From: Rothia sp035916755
GTDB lineage: Bacteria; Actinomycetota; Actinomycetes; Actinomycetales; Micrococcaceae
Length of the DNA: 64,000 nucleotides
Reading direction: 5' to 3'
Assembly (NCBI RefSeq): GCF_035916755.1
Contig: NZ_JAYWIX010000006.1
Span: 62,001-126,000 of the forward strand
Below are positions 25,460 to 33,433 of the stretch, piece after piece; position 1 is the first letter of the stretch, and each line of letters starts with the position of its first letter. Position numbers and translations under genes: made by a program. The notes under the pieces were generated by a model that saw only the letters and a program-made list of their open reading frames with translations, was not told where the DNA came from and made no database searches.

Positions 25460-26911
25460 CTAGCCTACGTACTCCCAAACGCGTACGTAGTCAACCTCGA
25501 TTGCGCAATCCCGGGTGGACTCAGCGAGACCGCCCCAGTAGGCATTGCCTGCCTGCATGCACAAACGGATGTTGAACTCCTCACCAGCAGGCAGTGCGGC
25601 CTGGTAGCGAGGATCCTCTGACGAGACGAACAGGTATTCAACCCCGTCAAAGAAGAACTTGATACCGGCAGGAGTCTTCTCAACTGCCCAGGTGTGGTAT
25701 TCATCGGCAAGGTTCTGGCCAAGTACGGGAATCAGGGCGTTCTTCTTAGCCTTGTTGCCCTGCTGCTGGCCGTAGTGAACGGTACCCTCGGAGCGGTTGG
25801 AGATGTCAATCTTCTGCTTGCCGGAGGTGTAGCCGTAGGACTCGGAGATGTCGATTTCACCGAGAAGAGCGGTGTTGTTGGGGCGCATCCAGATACCGCC
25901 CCAGGCGCCGATGTGCTCGGGGGTGGACGCGGGCTGCTTGGCGCGGTATTCCAGGCGGAAGCTCTCAGCGGAGAACTTGCCCATGGTGTCGATGTAGCCG
26001 GTTGCCCACTCGCGCAGCTTGCCGTCCTTGTAGGTGACGGGGGTAGCCAGCTTCTTCAGCCAGATCTTGGTAGAGGAGTCGCCCATGGTGACGGCTTCCT
26101 TGAGGTTGACGCCGGAGTCGTAGCCTACGTAGGACTTGTCACGAACACGCCACTTGGTGCCGTCGATGGCGCCGTTATTGAAGTCGTCTTCAAAGATGAG
26201 CTTGCCCCAGCCTGAAGCGGTCAGAGCGCCGCGGTGCTCGCCCCAGTTGTCTGCCTTGGCCTTAGCGACGGAGACAAGGTGGGTGGAGGGGACGGTGCGG
26301 CCTGCGTAGGCGCTGATGCCGGTGCCGGTACCCTGGGGGGTGGCGTGCAGGGGAACCTGGTTATCCTGCACGATCAGGTTCTCAATGGTCTGGCCGTTGA
26401 CGATGACCTGGGCGACGAGGCGGGTGGCGCGTACAGACAGGGCCAGTTCGTAGGAGAAAGACTGGGTGGGGGCTGCGGTTGCAAGAATCTTCTGACCGAG
26501 AACGACGGTGCGGTGGTTGACTACACGCTCGATGTGCAGGGTCATTGCGCCGCTGCTGGCGATGGAGAGCATCGCGGTGTAGTAGTCACGGCCGGTGCTG
26601 TTGCGTCGTGCGATAACGCGAGTGTATACGGTGCCAGCGGACGGGCGTGAGGTGGTGTAGGTTGCCTCGACCAGGGCGTCGGAGGTTTTGACGCCTGCGG
26701 GGGTGAAGGCACCTGCGTGGACGAAGGCCTGAGCGAAGGGGGAGGTGTAGGTGACGTCTGCCAGGGGGGTAAAGCGCAGGACGCCTGATGCCAGGCCGTT
26801 GCCATTGAGCACGGTGCCGGTGTTTGCGTGCGCTGCCTGGGTGGTCAGTGCGGTTGCTACAGCGGTTGCGGCGGTCAGTGACAGGAAATTGCGGCGGGAT
26901 ACAGAAAGCAT
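25460..26911 (-). CDS. Tat-exported GH16 family glucanase
   Basis: A 483-residue secreted glycoside hydrolase. The N terminus SRRNFLSL followed by a hydrophobic Ala/Thr stretch and AHA is a twin-arginine signal peptide. Residues about 45-215 form a separate beta-rich domain, perhaps carbohydrate-binding. Residues 238-483 are GH16; GEIDISES carries the nucleophile Glu352, the helper Asp354 and the acid/base Glu357. The family cuts beta-1,3 or beta-1,3-1,4 glucans (or agar/carrageenan in other branches), so a laminarinase-like role is plausible but not proven. It sits between the MocR gene and pdxS with a 530-base upstream region full of repeats. Confidence 0.88.
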   Translation of the reverse strand: MLSVSRRNFLSLTAATAVATALTTQAAHANTGTVLNGNGLASGVLRFTPLADVTYTSPFAQAFVHAGAFTPAGVKTSDALVEATYTTSRPSAGTVYTRVIARRNSTGRDYYTAMLSIASSGAMTLHIERVVNHRTVVLGQKILATAAPTQSFSYELALSVRATRLVAQVIVNGQTIENLIVQDNQVPLHATPQGTGTGISAYAGRTVPSTHLVSVAKAKADNWGEHRGALTASGWGKLIFEDDFNNGAIDGTKWRVRDKSYVGYDSGVNLKEAVTMGDSSTKIWLKKLATPVTYKDGKLREWATGYIDTMGKFSAESFRLEYRAKQPASTPEHIGAWGGIWMRPNNTALLGEIDISESYGYTSGKQKIDISNRSEGTVHYGQQQGNKAKKNALIPVLGQNLADEYHTWAVEKTPAGIKFFFDGVEYLFVSSEDPRYQAALPAGEEFNIRLCMQAGNAYWGGLAESTRDCAIEVDYVRVWEYVG

Positions 26912-27444
26912 GGTTTGGGTCTCTTTCGTGTGTATTTGTTTGGGGCGGGAGACTCTTGGGGAGAGCCGGGGTGTGGATTCTTGGGGGAATCCGGGTAAAC
27001 CCTGGGGTGGGTTCGTGTGGCTCCTGGGTGGAGCCTGTGGGCTTTGGGTTAGCCCTTTGTGCTTCAGTTGAAAACTTTATAGGACGTTTGGGGGACAAAA
27101 CAAGGCGAGATGGGGACAAAACTACCACTTTCCTCGTGAAGTAATTTTATTTATCCTTGTGAAAGTGGACTTGTCTGGTGAAAAAATTTTTTGAAAAAAA
27201 ATTTGAGCCTGTCCCCAATGGCGGATTTTTTGGACAAAATGGCTCCTTTTTCAAAGATTTTGGGGGAATTTTGTCCCCCAAACCTCTTCATCAGCTAGCT
27301 GGCTGAGCCAAAAATTTTAGGTTTTGGGGACAGCCTGCCCCCTAAAACGTGCCGACGGTCATCCGCCCCCCCTGCCTGTGGTCTAAAAACTTTGCTAGAA
27401 AGTGGACCTATTCTTAGACCACAGCAGGGGGCACAGTTGAAACC
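26912..27444. promoter_or_regulatory. Repeat-rich divergent control region, glucanase and pdxS
   Basis: This AT-richer stretch has no gene. GGGGACAAAA occurs at 27091-27100 and 27112-27121 (21 bases apart), shorter copies at 27232-27239 and 27326-27332, and inverted copies at 27210-27216 and 27269-27278. It is a cluster of sites for one DNA-binding protein in appearance. The half nearer pdxS carries separate boxes described at 27376-27424. Confidence 0.5.
27376..27424 (+). promoter_or_regulatory. PdxR-like boxes and pdxS promoter
   Basis: AAAGTGGACCTA at 27399-27410 closely matches the site reported for Corynebacterium glutamicum PdxR (from memory, AAAGTGG(A/T) then CTA). It lies inside an 11-bp inverted repeat CTGTGGTCTAA (27376-27386) / TTAGACCACAG (27414-27424), and TATTCT at 27409-27414 could be the -10. 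Further AAAGTGG copies are at 27172-27178 and, inverted, near 27125-27131. Confidence 0.5.
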
Positions 27445-28362
27445 ATGACTGAAAATAAGACCGCAGAAACCACCGTTACAGGCTCCCCCCTCGTCAAGCG
27501 CGGCCTAGCCGACATGCTCAAAGGCGGCGTCATCATGGACGTCGTCACCCCCGAACAGGCAAAAATCGCAGAGGACGCCGGCGCCGTGGCCGTCATGGCC
27601 CTCGAACGCGTCCCCGCCGATATCCGCGCCCAGGGCGGCGTGGCCCGCATGAGCGACCCCGACATGATTGAGGGAATCATCGACGCCGTCTCTATTCCCG
27701 TCATGGCCAAAGCCCGCATCGGCCACTTTGTGGAAGCCCAGATTCTTGAACATCTCAAGGTCGACTACATCGACGAATCCGAGGTTCTTTCTCCTGCTGA
27801 CTACGTCAATCACATCGACAAGCACGCCTTTAAGGTGCCCTTTGTCTGCGGTGCCACCAACCTGGGTGAGGCCCTACGCCGTATCACCGAGGGCGCTGCC
27901 ATGATTCGCTCTAAGGGCGAGGCCGGCACCGGTGACGTCTCTGAAGCCACCAAGCATATTCGCACCATCAAGACCCAGATTGCCGAGCTGCAGGCTCTGC
28001 ACGCCACCGCCCCCGACCTGCTCTACGTCAAGGCCAAGGAGCTCGCCGCCCCCTACGAGCTGGTACGCGAGGTCGCCGAAACCGGCAAGCTGCCCGTCGT
28101 GCTCTTCACCGCTGGCGGCGTGGCAACCCCGGCTGACGCTGCCATGCTGATGCAGCTGGGTGCAGACGGCGTCTTCGTCGGCTCCGGCATCTTCAAGTCG
28201 GGTAACCCCGAGGCTCGCGCCAAGGCCATCGTTAAGGCAACTGCCTTCTACAACGACCCTGCAGCGGTTGCGGACGCCTCCCGCGGCCTGGGCGAGGCCA
28301 TGGTCGGTATCAACGTGGCAGACTTGCCCGCCCCCCACCGCCTGGCGGAGCGTGGCTGGTAG
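27445..28362 (+). CDS. pdxS: Pyridoxal 5'-phosphate synthase subunit PdxS
   Basis: A 305-residue TIM-barrel synthase that makes PLP from ribose 5-phosphate, glyceraldehyde 3-phosphate and ammonia supplied by PdxT. GGVIMDVVTPEQAKIAEDAGA is the conserved N-terminal strand, IPVMAKARIGHFVEAQ holds the first catalytic lysine and IRSKGEAGTGDV the second. Length is normal. First gene of the pdxST pair; pdxT begins 124 bases later after two hairpins. Confidence 0.97.
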   Translation: MTENKTAETTVTGSPLVKRGLADMLKGGVIMDVVTPEQAKIAEDAGAVAVMALERVPADIRAQGGVARMSDPDMIEGIIDAVSIPVMAKARIGHFVEAQILEHLKVDYIDESEVLSPADYVNHIDKHAFKVPFVCGATNLGEALRRITEGAAMIRSKGEAGTGDVSEATKHIRTIKTQIAELQALHATAPDLLYVKAKELAAPYELVREVAETGKLPVVLFTAGGVATPADAAMLMQLGADGVFVGSGIFKSGNPEARAKAIVKATAFYNDPAAVADASRGLGEAMVGINVADLPAPHRLAERGW

Positions 28363-28363
28363 T

Positions 28364-28469
28364 GAATTTTCCGAGCGAGCGAGGAAATAAAAATTCACTA
28401 CCAGCGCCGAGCATAGCGTAGCGGCGAGGCGAAGACAGGGCGAGCGTAGCGAGCGCCTCTTCGCCTCAT
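28364..28469 (+). terminator. Two hairpins between pdxS and pdxT
   Basis: TGGTAGTGAATTTT (28359-28372, starting at the pdxS stop) pairs with AAAATTCACTACCA (28389-28402). A second stem GAGGCGAAGA / TCTTCGCCTC spans about 28427-28468. Their place between subunits of one enzyme suggests partial termination or message stabilisation that sets the PdxS:PdxT ratio; this is inference. Confidence 0.5.
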
Positions 28470-28486
28470 GAAAGGATGGGATTCTT

Positions 28487-29125
28487 ATGAATACACAGCG
28501 CGTGGGCGTCCTTGCCCTGCAGGGCGGGGTCGCCGAGCACGCGTCCCTGCTGGAGAAGCTGGGAGCGCAGGTGGTTTTGGTCAAACGCCCCGAGCAGTTG
28601 GAGGGGTTGGATGCCCTGGTTCTTCCCGGCGGGGAATCGACGACCATTGACCGGCTGACCAGGATTTTTGGCCTGCGCCAGCCCCTGATTGACGCTATCG
28701 CGGGTGGCCTGCCTACCCTGGGCACCTGCGCCGGGCTGATTCTTCTGGCTCGGGAGATTGAGGATCCGGCGGCAGGCCAGCAAACCCTGGGCCTACTCGA
28801 TGTGACCGTGCGACGCAACGCTTTTGGCTCCCAGGTTGATTCGGCTGAGACCGAGCTGGCCTGGGGCGCTACCGGGGCTGACGGCTCCGGTCAGCTTACC
28901 GGAGCAGGCGGACAGGTACCGGTGAAGGCCGCCTTTATCCGAGCACCTATCGTCACCCGGGTGGGGGCGGACGTCACCGTGCTGGCCCGTCACGCCGGGC
29001 AGGTGGTCGGGGTGCAGCAAGGCCACCTGCTGGGTATCTCCTTCCACCCGGAACTCACCGGCGATACCACCGTGCACCGGGCCCTGTTGGGCCTGGCTAG
29101 CCGGGCGGCAGCGTCCTCACCATAA
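28487..29125 (+). CDS. pdxT: PLP synthase glutaminase subunit PdxT
   Basis: A 212-residue class I glutamine amidotransferase. The PGGESTT oxyanion strand, the nucleophile Cys in GTCAGLIL and the His-Glu pair in SFHPELTGD are all present. It releases ammonia from glutamine and channels it to PdxS. A GAAAGGATGGG ribosome site precedes the ATG. About 15 residues longer than the Bacillus protein because of a Gly-rich insertion near residues 122-145. Confidence 0.95.
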   Translation: MNTQRVGVLALQGGVAEHASLLEKLGAQVVLVKRPEQLEGLDALVLPGGESTTIDRLTRIFGLRQPLIDAIAGGLPTLGTCAGLILLAREIEDPAAGQQTLGLLDVTVRRNAFGSQVDSAETELAWGATGADGSGQLTGAGGQVPVKAAFIRAPIVTRVGADVTVLARHAGQVVGVQQGHLLGISFHPELTGDTTVHRALLGLASRAAASSP

Positions 29126-29253
29126 CTCAACCCCTTGTAGGCAGACGGCTGGCGCGGTCGGTTAGAAGCGTCCGCCGCCGCTGAAGATTCACCACCCAAA
29201 ATAGTAGTACTGTTGGTGTATCTGGGCTAGCAAACCTGCACAGGGAACTTCAC

Positions 29254-29892
29254 ATGAAGTCAGTTCTAGAGCAGGCTTACAACCAAAACGGCAAAAAGCC
29301 TGTTGCTTTCATTGATGAAACCTATCGAACGGCGGAAGAACATAACGGTGAAGCAGCCTTCTACGTGCTGACCGCAGTCATTATTGCGCCCGAAAATTTT
29401 GCAGCAATGAGGGACGAGCTTCAGCAAATTGTTGGAGGGAGCTACTGGCACACCACCGAGAATCTCACCACCAAAGAAGGTAGGGAAACAGCATTAGAAC
29501 TTGCAACCTATCTTGGACAAGGGGAAGAACCCTGCGTCTTCTCCATCAAAACTTCAGCAGAAAAAGAGCCCGAAGAGCTACGTATGGAGTGTTTTCTGAG
29601 GCTCATTCAGGAGCTTAACAACCAGCCGCTCCTTTCAGGTCAAGAGGTTGACCTTTTCGTTCTTGAAGCAAGGCGTGGCAAGAGTTTGCGGGGGCAAGAC
29701 CAGAGAACCATGGAAAAGGCACGCAAAGAAGGGCTCGCGAGACGTTCTGCGAGATTGGTTCAGGTCTCTCCGAGTCAAGAGCCTCTTCTATGGTTGCCTG
29801 ATTTAGCGTCCTCAGCGATGCGCCAAAAGATTTCACACCGGAACACAGAATATCTGGAGCCCTTTGAGCATAACGTTCTAGAACTGCCTTAA
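29254..29892 (+). CDS. DUF3800-like protein of unknown function
   Basis: A 212-residue cytosolic protein. VAFIDETYR (residues about 17-25) followed by FYVLTAVIIAPENFAAMRDELQQIV, and near the C terminus LLWLPDLASSAMRQKI, resemble the DUF3800 pattern (an RNase H-like fold with an early Asp-Glu and a late Asp). The similarity is weak and recognised by eye only. Lower GC than pdxST, single-gene transcript with a stem-loop after it (29901-29933). No ribosome site stronger than GGGAAC. Confidence 0.6.
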   Translation: MKSVLEQAYNQNGKKPVAFIDETYRTAEEHNGEAAFYVLTAVIIAPENFAAMRDELQQIVGGSYWHTTENLTTKEGRETALELATYLGQGEEPCVFSIKTSAEKEPEELRMECFLRLIQELNNQPLLSGQEVDLFVLEARRGKSLRGQDQRTMEKARKEGLARRSARLVQVSPSQEPLLWLPDLASSAMRQKISHRNTEYLEPFEHNVLELP

Positions 29893-29900
29893 ATAAAGCA

Positions 29901-29933
29901 ACCCTGGCCTGCCGCAGCAAAGGATGCCAGGGT
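29901..29933 (+). terminator. Stem-loop after DUF3800-like gene
   Basis: ACCCTGGC (29901-29908) and GCCAGGGT (29926-29933) pair; no T-run follows. Weak terminator candidate. Confidence 0.4.
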
Positions 29934-30054
29934 CCGTGTGGCTGTCAGATGAGACTGAGGGCCACTACGTTGCTTACTTAGAACCTTAGCACAGAGAAAG
30001 TTCAGGGGGAAGAGCTTGCACTTTTTATAGGTCAGCAGGCAGCACTACCGCCGG

Positions 30055-31068
30055 TTAGAAGCGTCCACCTCCACCGCCGCCGCTAAAGCCCCCGCCGCCC
30101 CCGAAGGACGAGCCACCCGAGAAGCTACCCCCTGATACCCCCGAATTTTCCGGCACATGATTGCTGCCCGAGTAGAGGTGGGGCATGGTCGCATAGAGGG
30201 GTAGCCAGGCGCTAAAGGTGGGGGCGTACCGGGTGTAGGTCTCCTTGTTCTCTGCTTCCTGCTCGGCAAGCTCGGCCTCGCGCTGGTCGGGGTCTACCGG
30301 GGCGGTGCGGTTGGCGTAGCGGTATTTGATGTAGTCACGGCGCATATCGTCGGGAATGCTCAGGCCGGGGTTTTCTTCTTTAGCCCGGCGCATCTCGTCC
30401 TCGGCAGCCCGCTTGACCTTGTGGTAGTCGCGGAAAACCCACCCGACGATAATTGCTGCAACAGCGCCCAGGGTTCCCAAGATGCCCCACAGGATCAGGT
30501 TGCTATCTGCGCTCTCGGTTTCTGCGGCGGCATAGATTTCGTCGATGGTGGTCTCTAGACCGGCGGCGTAGTTGCCATCGGTGAGGTAGGGGCCCAGGAC
30601 GTCGTTGGCGATGGTTTCTGCCTCAGAATCGCTGATGTAGTCCCCGGCGCCGTCGGCAACCGCGATGAAGGTTTCACGGCCCTCCATATCGATGACCAGC
30701 ACAGCCCCGTTATCTTTGCCCTGGTCGCCAACGCCCCAGGCATTACCCAGGTCAGTGGCGTAATCGGGCAGGTCACCGGGGCTTTGGTCGGTAGTGTAAA
30801 CAGCGAAGCGGGCGCGGTCGGTGCCCCGGTTTTTCTGGTCAATGAGGTCGTTGAGGGTGTTCTCTTCGGCGTCGGTGAGCAGGTTGGCGTCGTCGCGAAT
30901 GTTGCCGGACGCCGGCGCAGCAGGTAGGTCTGCTGCTTCGGCTGCCGTCATAGTCAGGGGTGCAAGGGCAAGGATGCCCGCCGCTGCTAGCGCGGGCAGG
31001 GCGGCGAGCCTGCGGGGCAGCTTCTTGTTCTGGGGCTGGGGGCTTGCGATGTCGGTCTGAGGGTTCAC
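30055..31068 (-). CDS. TPM-domain secreted/membrane protein (YgcG-like)
   Basis: A 337-residue protein. A basic N terminus and ALPALAAAGILALAPLTMTAAEA form a signal peptide. The TPM domain covers residues about 55-190 (IRDDANLLTDAEENTLNDLID at its start, KDNGAVLVIDMEGRETFIAVADG in the middle). A single membrane helix follows at about 195-215 (LILWGILGTLGAVAAIIVGWVF), then a charged cytosolic-looking segment and a C-terminal tail that is mostly Gly/Ser/Phe. TPM proteins are implicated in photosystem repair in plants and of unknown role in bacteria. Confidence 0.82.
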   Translation of the reverse strand: MNPQTDIASPQPQNKKLPRRLAALPALAAAGILALAPLTMTAAEAADLPAAPASGNIRDDANLLTDAEENTLNDLIDQKNRGTDRARFAVYTTDQSPGDLPDYATDLGNAWGVGDQGKDNGAVLVIDMEGRETFIAVADGAGDYISDSEAETIANDVLGPYLTDGNYAAGLETTIDEIYAAAETESADSNLILWGILGTLGAVAAIIVGWVFRDYHKVKRAAEDEMRRAKEENPGLSIPDDMRRDYIKYRYANRTAPVDPDQREAELAEQEAENKETYTRYAPTFSAWLPLYATMPHLYSGSNHVPENSGVSGGSFSGGSSFGGGGGFSGGGGGGRF

Positions 31069-31173
31069 GGCTGCGTCCTTTCTGGCATCGGGTAGCAGGC
31101 TTCTTTACCTGCTCTTACCGCCAGCTTAGCAAGCCTGCTGATAAAAGAACTCCCCCGGCAGGGTGAATTACGG

Positions 31174-32658
31174 CTAGAAGGTACTCAGCCCCGTCGCCTC
31201 CTGGGCGCGGTAGGCCAGGGTTTGCAGGGTCGATGTCAGGATGCTCCCACCCACCTTGGCTGCGTAGGGCAGGGTGAAAGTGGTTTGGGCACCGTCTACC
31301 GGTTCGTTATTCCAGATCAGGGACCAGTAGGCAGAGAACTCCCGAGCCAGGGCGGAGTCGCCCGCAGCGCGCACCCTCAGGCTGGTTTCTAGGTTGTAAT
31401 TACAAAGATTTCGGCGGGTGAAATTACCCGACCCGCTCAGAAGCTCAAAGCTGCCCGAATCTGCCGGGGCGGGCGCGTCCTGCCCCCGATAAACCGCCAG
31501 GTACTTGGGGTGGAACTGTTCACCGTCGGTGGCGTACCAGCGCACCTGCACCCCGGCGCGTACCAACTCTCGCGCAACGGGCAGGGCGGGCAGGCCGGTT
31601 TTTGTGCGGCCGAAGGCGTCAATGTTGAGGTCGAGCACCACCTGTACCGAAGCACCGCGGGCCGCAGCAGCCTTAAGCTCGGCAATGACAGCGCGCTCCG
31701 ATAGATAGAACATGCCCAGGCAGACCCTATCCCCGGCATCAGCACCGGCCAGCAGCTCCAATGCCGCATCGCGAATACCGCCCTCGGTCACCAGCTGCAC
31801 CTCAGACGCCTGCCCCGGGCACTCAACACCCCCAGCAAACCTTAGCCCCCGCAAGGAACGGGCAAGGTCGGGAGCAGAAAAGTCGAGAACCGCCAGCTCG
31901 CTGGCCAGCAGGTCACCCACCACAGCCCCGGTGACCCGCACACCCAGATTGGAGTTGGGCGCAGAGGCATCGTGCGGGTTGGCGGACGCCACCACAGCCT
32001 CGGCCTCAGACAGGGCCACCTTGCGGTGGTTGGCCTTGAAATTAAAGAGCCGGGCGTAGGCATTGGCAGAGACACGCGGCCCACCCGGCGCCAGAGCATT
32101 GGGCAGGACGGTAGGCAACTCAGGTAGGTGTGCCAGAAACGCCCGGTAGAAGCCGGAGTAGACGGGATTAGAGTCCCGCAGGGCTTCTAGCCGGGTTTCG
32201 ACCACCTGCACCCCGGCTGCCTGCAACCGCTCTAGGTGGGGTAGCGGGTAGCTGCCGTAGAAGGTGTTGATGGGGTCGGTGATGAGCACAATGGGCAGCT
32301 CGGGGGCAACTGCCCGCTTGGTCAGCAAAGCGTCGGTAAGGCGCTGAGAGAGAGCCGGGTAGATGCGCCCACCGGAGCGGTCGTAGTCGCTGTTGAAGAG
32401 GAACATATCGAGTATCAAAAAGCTCTCAGCCCGCTCGATCACACCCTCGATCGCCCTAAAAATCTGTTGGTCAGTCTGGCTTTTACCCCCGGCACGGTAG
32501 GTCAGGTCAGCCAGTAGCTCTACCTGCCCGCTTCGCCAGGGCCCGGTAAGGCCCAGCCCAGCTGGCAGGGGCTTGTAACAGTAGTAGAGGGCGGACGCCG
32601 CGGCAACAGCACCGCAAGCCAGGGCGGCGCCAGCAAGGGGTCGGGGTGACATGCTCAT
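31174..32658 (-). CDS. Membrane-anchored phospholipase-D-like protein
   Basis: A 494-residue PLD-superfamily protein. Residues 8-26 form one membrane anchor or uncleaved signal. Two HKD-type motifs are visible: NHRKVALSEAEAVVASANPHD (His211, Lys213) and FHPKYLAVY (His383, Lys385) with SGSGNFTRRN at 408-417. The Asp of each HKD motif is replaced, as in some divergent cardiolipin synthase-like proteins, so activity is uncertain. It is divergent from the TetR gene, sharing the large palindrome at 32707-32762. Confidence 0.78.
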   Translation of the reverse strand: MSMSPRPLAGAALACGAVAAASALYYCYKPLPAGLGLTGPWRSGQVELLADLTYRAGGKSQTDQQIFRAIEGVIERAESFLILDMFLFNSDYDRSGGRIYPALSQRLTDALLTKRAVAPELPIVLITDPINTFYGSYPLPHLERLQAAGVQVVETRLEALRDSNPVYSGFYRAFLAHLPELPTVLPNALAPGGPRVSANAYARLFNFKANHRKVALSEAEAVVASANPHDASAPNSNLGVRVTGAVVGDLLASELAVLDFSAPDLARSLRGLRFAGGVECPGQASEVQLVTEGGIRDAALELLAGADAGDRVCLGMFYLSERAVIAELKAAAARGASVQVVLDLNIDAFGRTKTGLPALPVARELVRAGVQVRWYATDGEQFHPKYLAVYRGQDAPAPADSGSFELLSGSGNFTRRNLCNYNLETSLRVRAAGDSALAREFSAYWSLIWNNEPVDGAQTTFTLPYAAKVGGSILTSTLQTLAYRAQEATGLSTF

Positions 32659-32706
32659 GCTTCTAATCTACCTAGACAGCTATTTCTTATCTCACATGCC
32701 CACCAC

Positions 32707-32762
32707 TTGCCAATATTTTTTACAGATGTAAACTTTACATTTGTAAGAAAAATATTGGCAAA
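32707..32762. promoter_or_regulatory. 56-bp palindrome, TetR-type operator
   Basis: The outer arms TTGCCAATATTTTT / AAAAATATTGGCAA and the inner repeats TTACAGATGTAAA / TTTACATTTGTAA form one nearly continuous palindrome between the PLD-like gene and the TetR gene. The inner part has the spacing of a TetR-family site. It probably controls both directions. Confidence 0.65.
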
Positions 32763-32771
32763 GGAAACCCC

Positions 32772-33380
32772 ATGACCCCCACCCCGGCACCCGCCGCAGA
32801 GGACGCCCGCGCCGCCGACCCGCGTCCGGCCCGCTCCCGCGCAGCCCTCATCGACGCCGCCACCGAGGCCCTGGGTACCAGCGACCCCGGCAACCTCAGC
32901 ATCACAACCCTGGTCAAGACCGCAGGGGTCAGCCGCCCTACCTTCTACCAGCACTTCACCGACGTGCATGAACTCGTCCACGCCGCCGCCCTCACCAAAC
33001 TCAGTGCCGCCTTCGACTCCCTACTCCCGGCTGACCCCGGCGCGTCCGTTGCGGTCTTCACCAGTGAGGTCAGCATCAACCTGCTCAAGCAGCTCCAGGT
33101 CGATGCCATCTTCTACCGCAGGGTGCTGGCATTTTCAGGTAACTCCTCCCTAGTTGCCGAACTCATCGGCTTCCTCAGTCACCGCTTCCTTAGCCGCCCG
33201 GCTGTCGCCGAACGCTTCACAGCCAAAACCCCCGACCTCACCAGCGACTACGCCCAGTTCATTGCCGCCGGAGTTGCCTGGCTGGCCGTCCGCTGGCTGG
33301 CCACCGACTTCACCGGCGAACACACCGCAGAAGCTACCGGCGAGCGCCTGGCCCAGATGATGCGGGCCGCTATCTCCTAG
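32772..33380 (+). CDS. TetR-family regulator of the YhgE gene
   Basis: A 202-residue repressor. The N-terminal helix-turn-helix (NLSITTLVKTAGVSRPTFYQHFTDVHELVHA, residues about 40-70) is of TetR type; the C-terminal ligand domain is unconserved. AAGGAAA precedes the ATG. It lies just after the palindrome it probably binds and 53 bases before the YhgE/Pip gene, which it likely controls as part of one transcript. Confidence 0.85.
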   Translation: MTPTPAPAAEDARAADPRPARSRAALIDAATEALGTSDPGNLSITTLVKTAGVSRPTFYQHFTDVHELVHAAALTKLSAAFDSLLPADPGASVAVFTSEVSINLLKQLQVDAIFYRRVLAFSGNSSLVAELIGFLSHRFLSRPAVAERFTAKTPDLTSDYAQFIAAGVAWLAVRWLATDFTGEHTAEATGERLAQMMRAAIS

Positions 33381-33433
33381 CCCGCCCCTTTGACTTTTAC
33401 TGCCCCTACACCCTGAAAAGCAGGTGAAATCCC

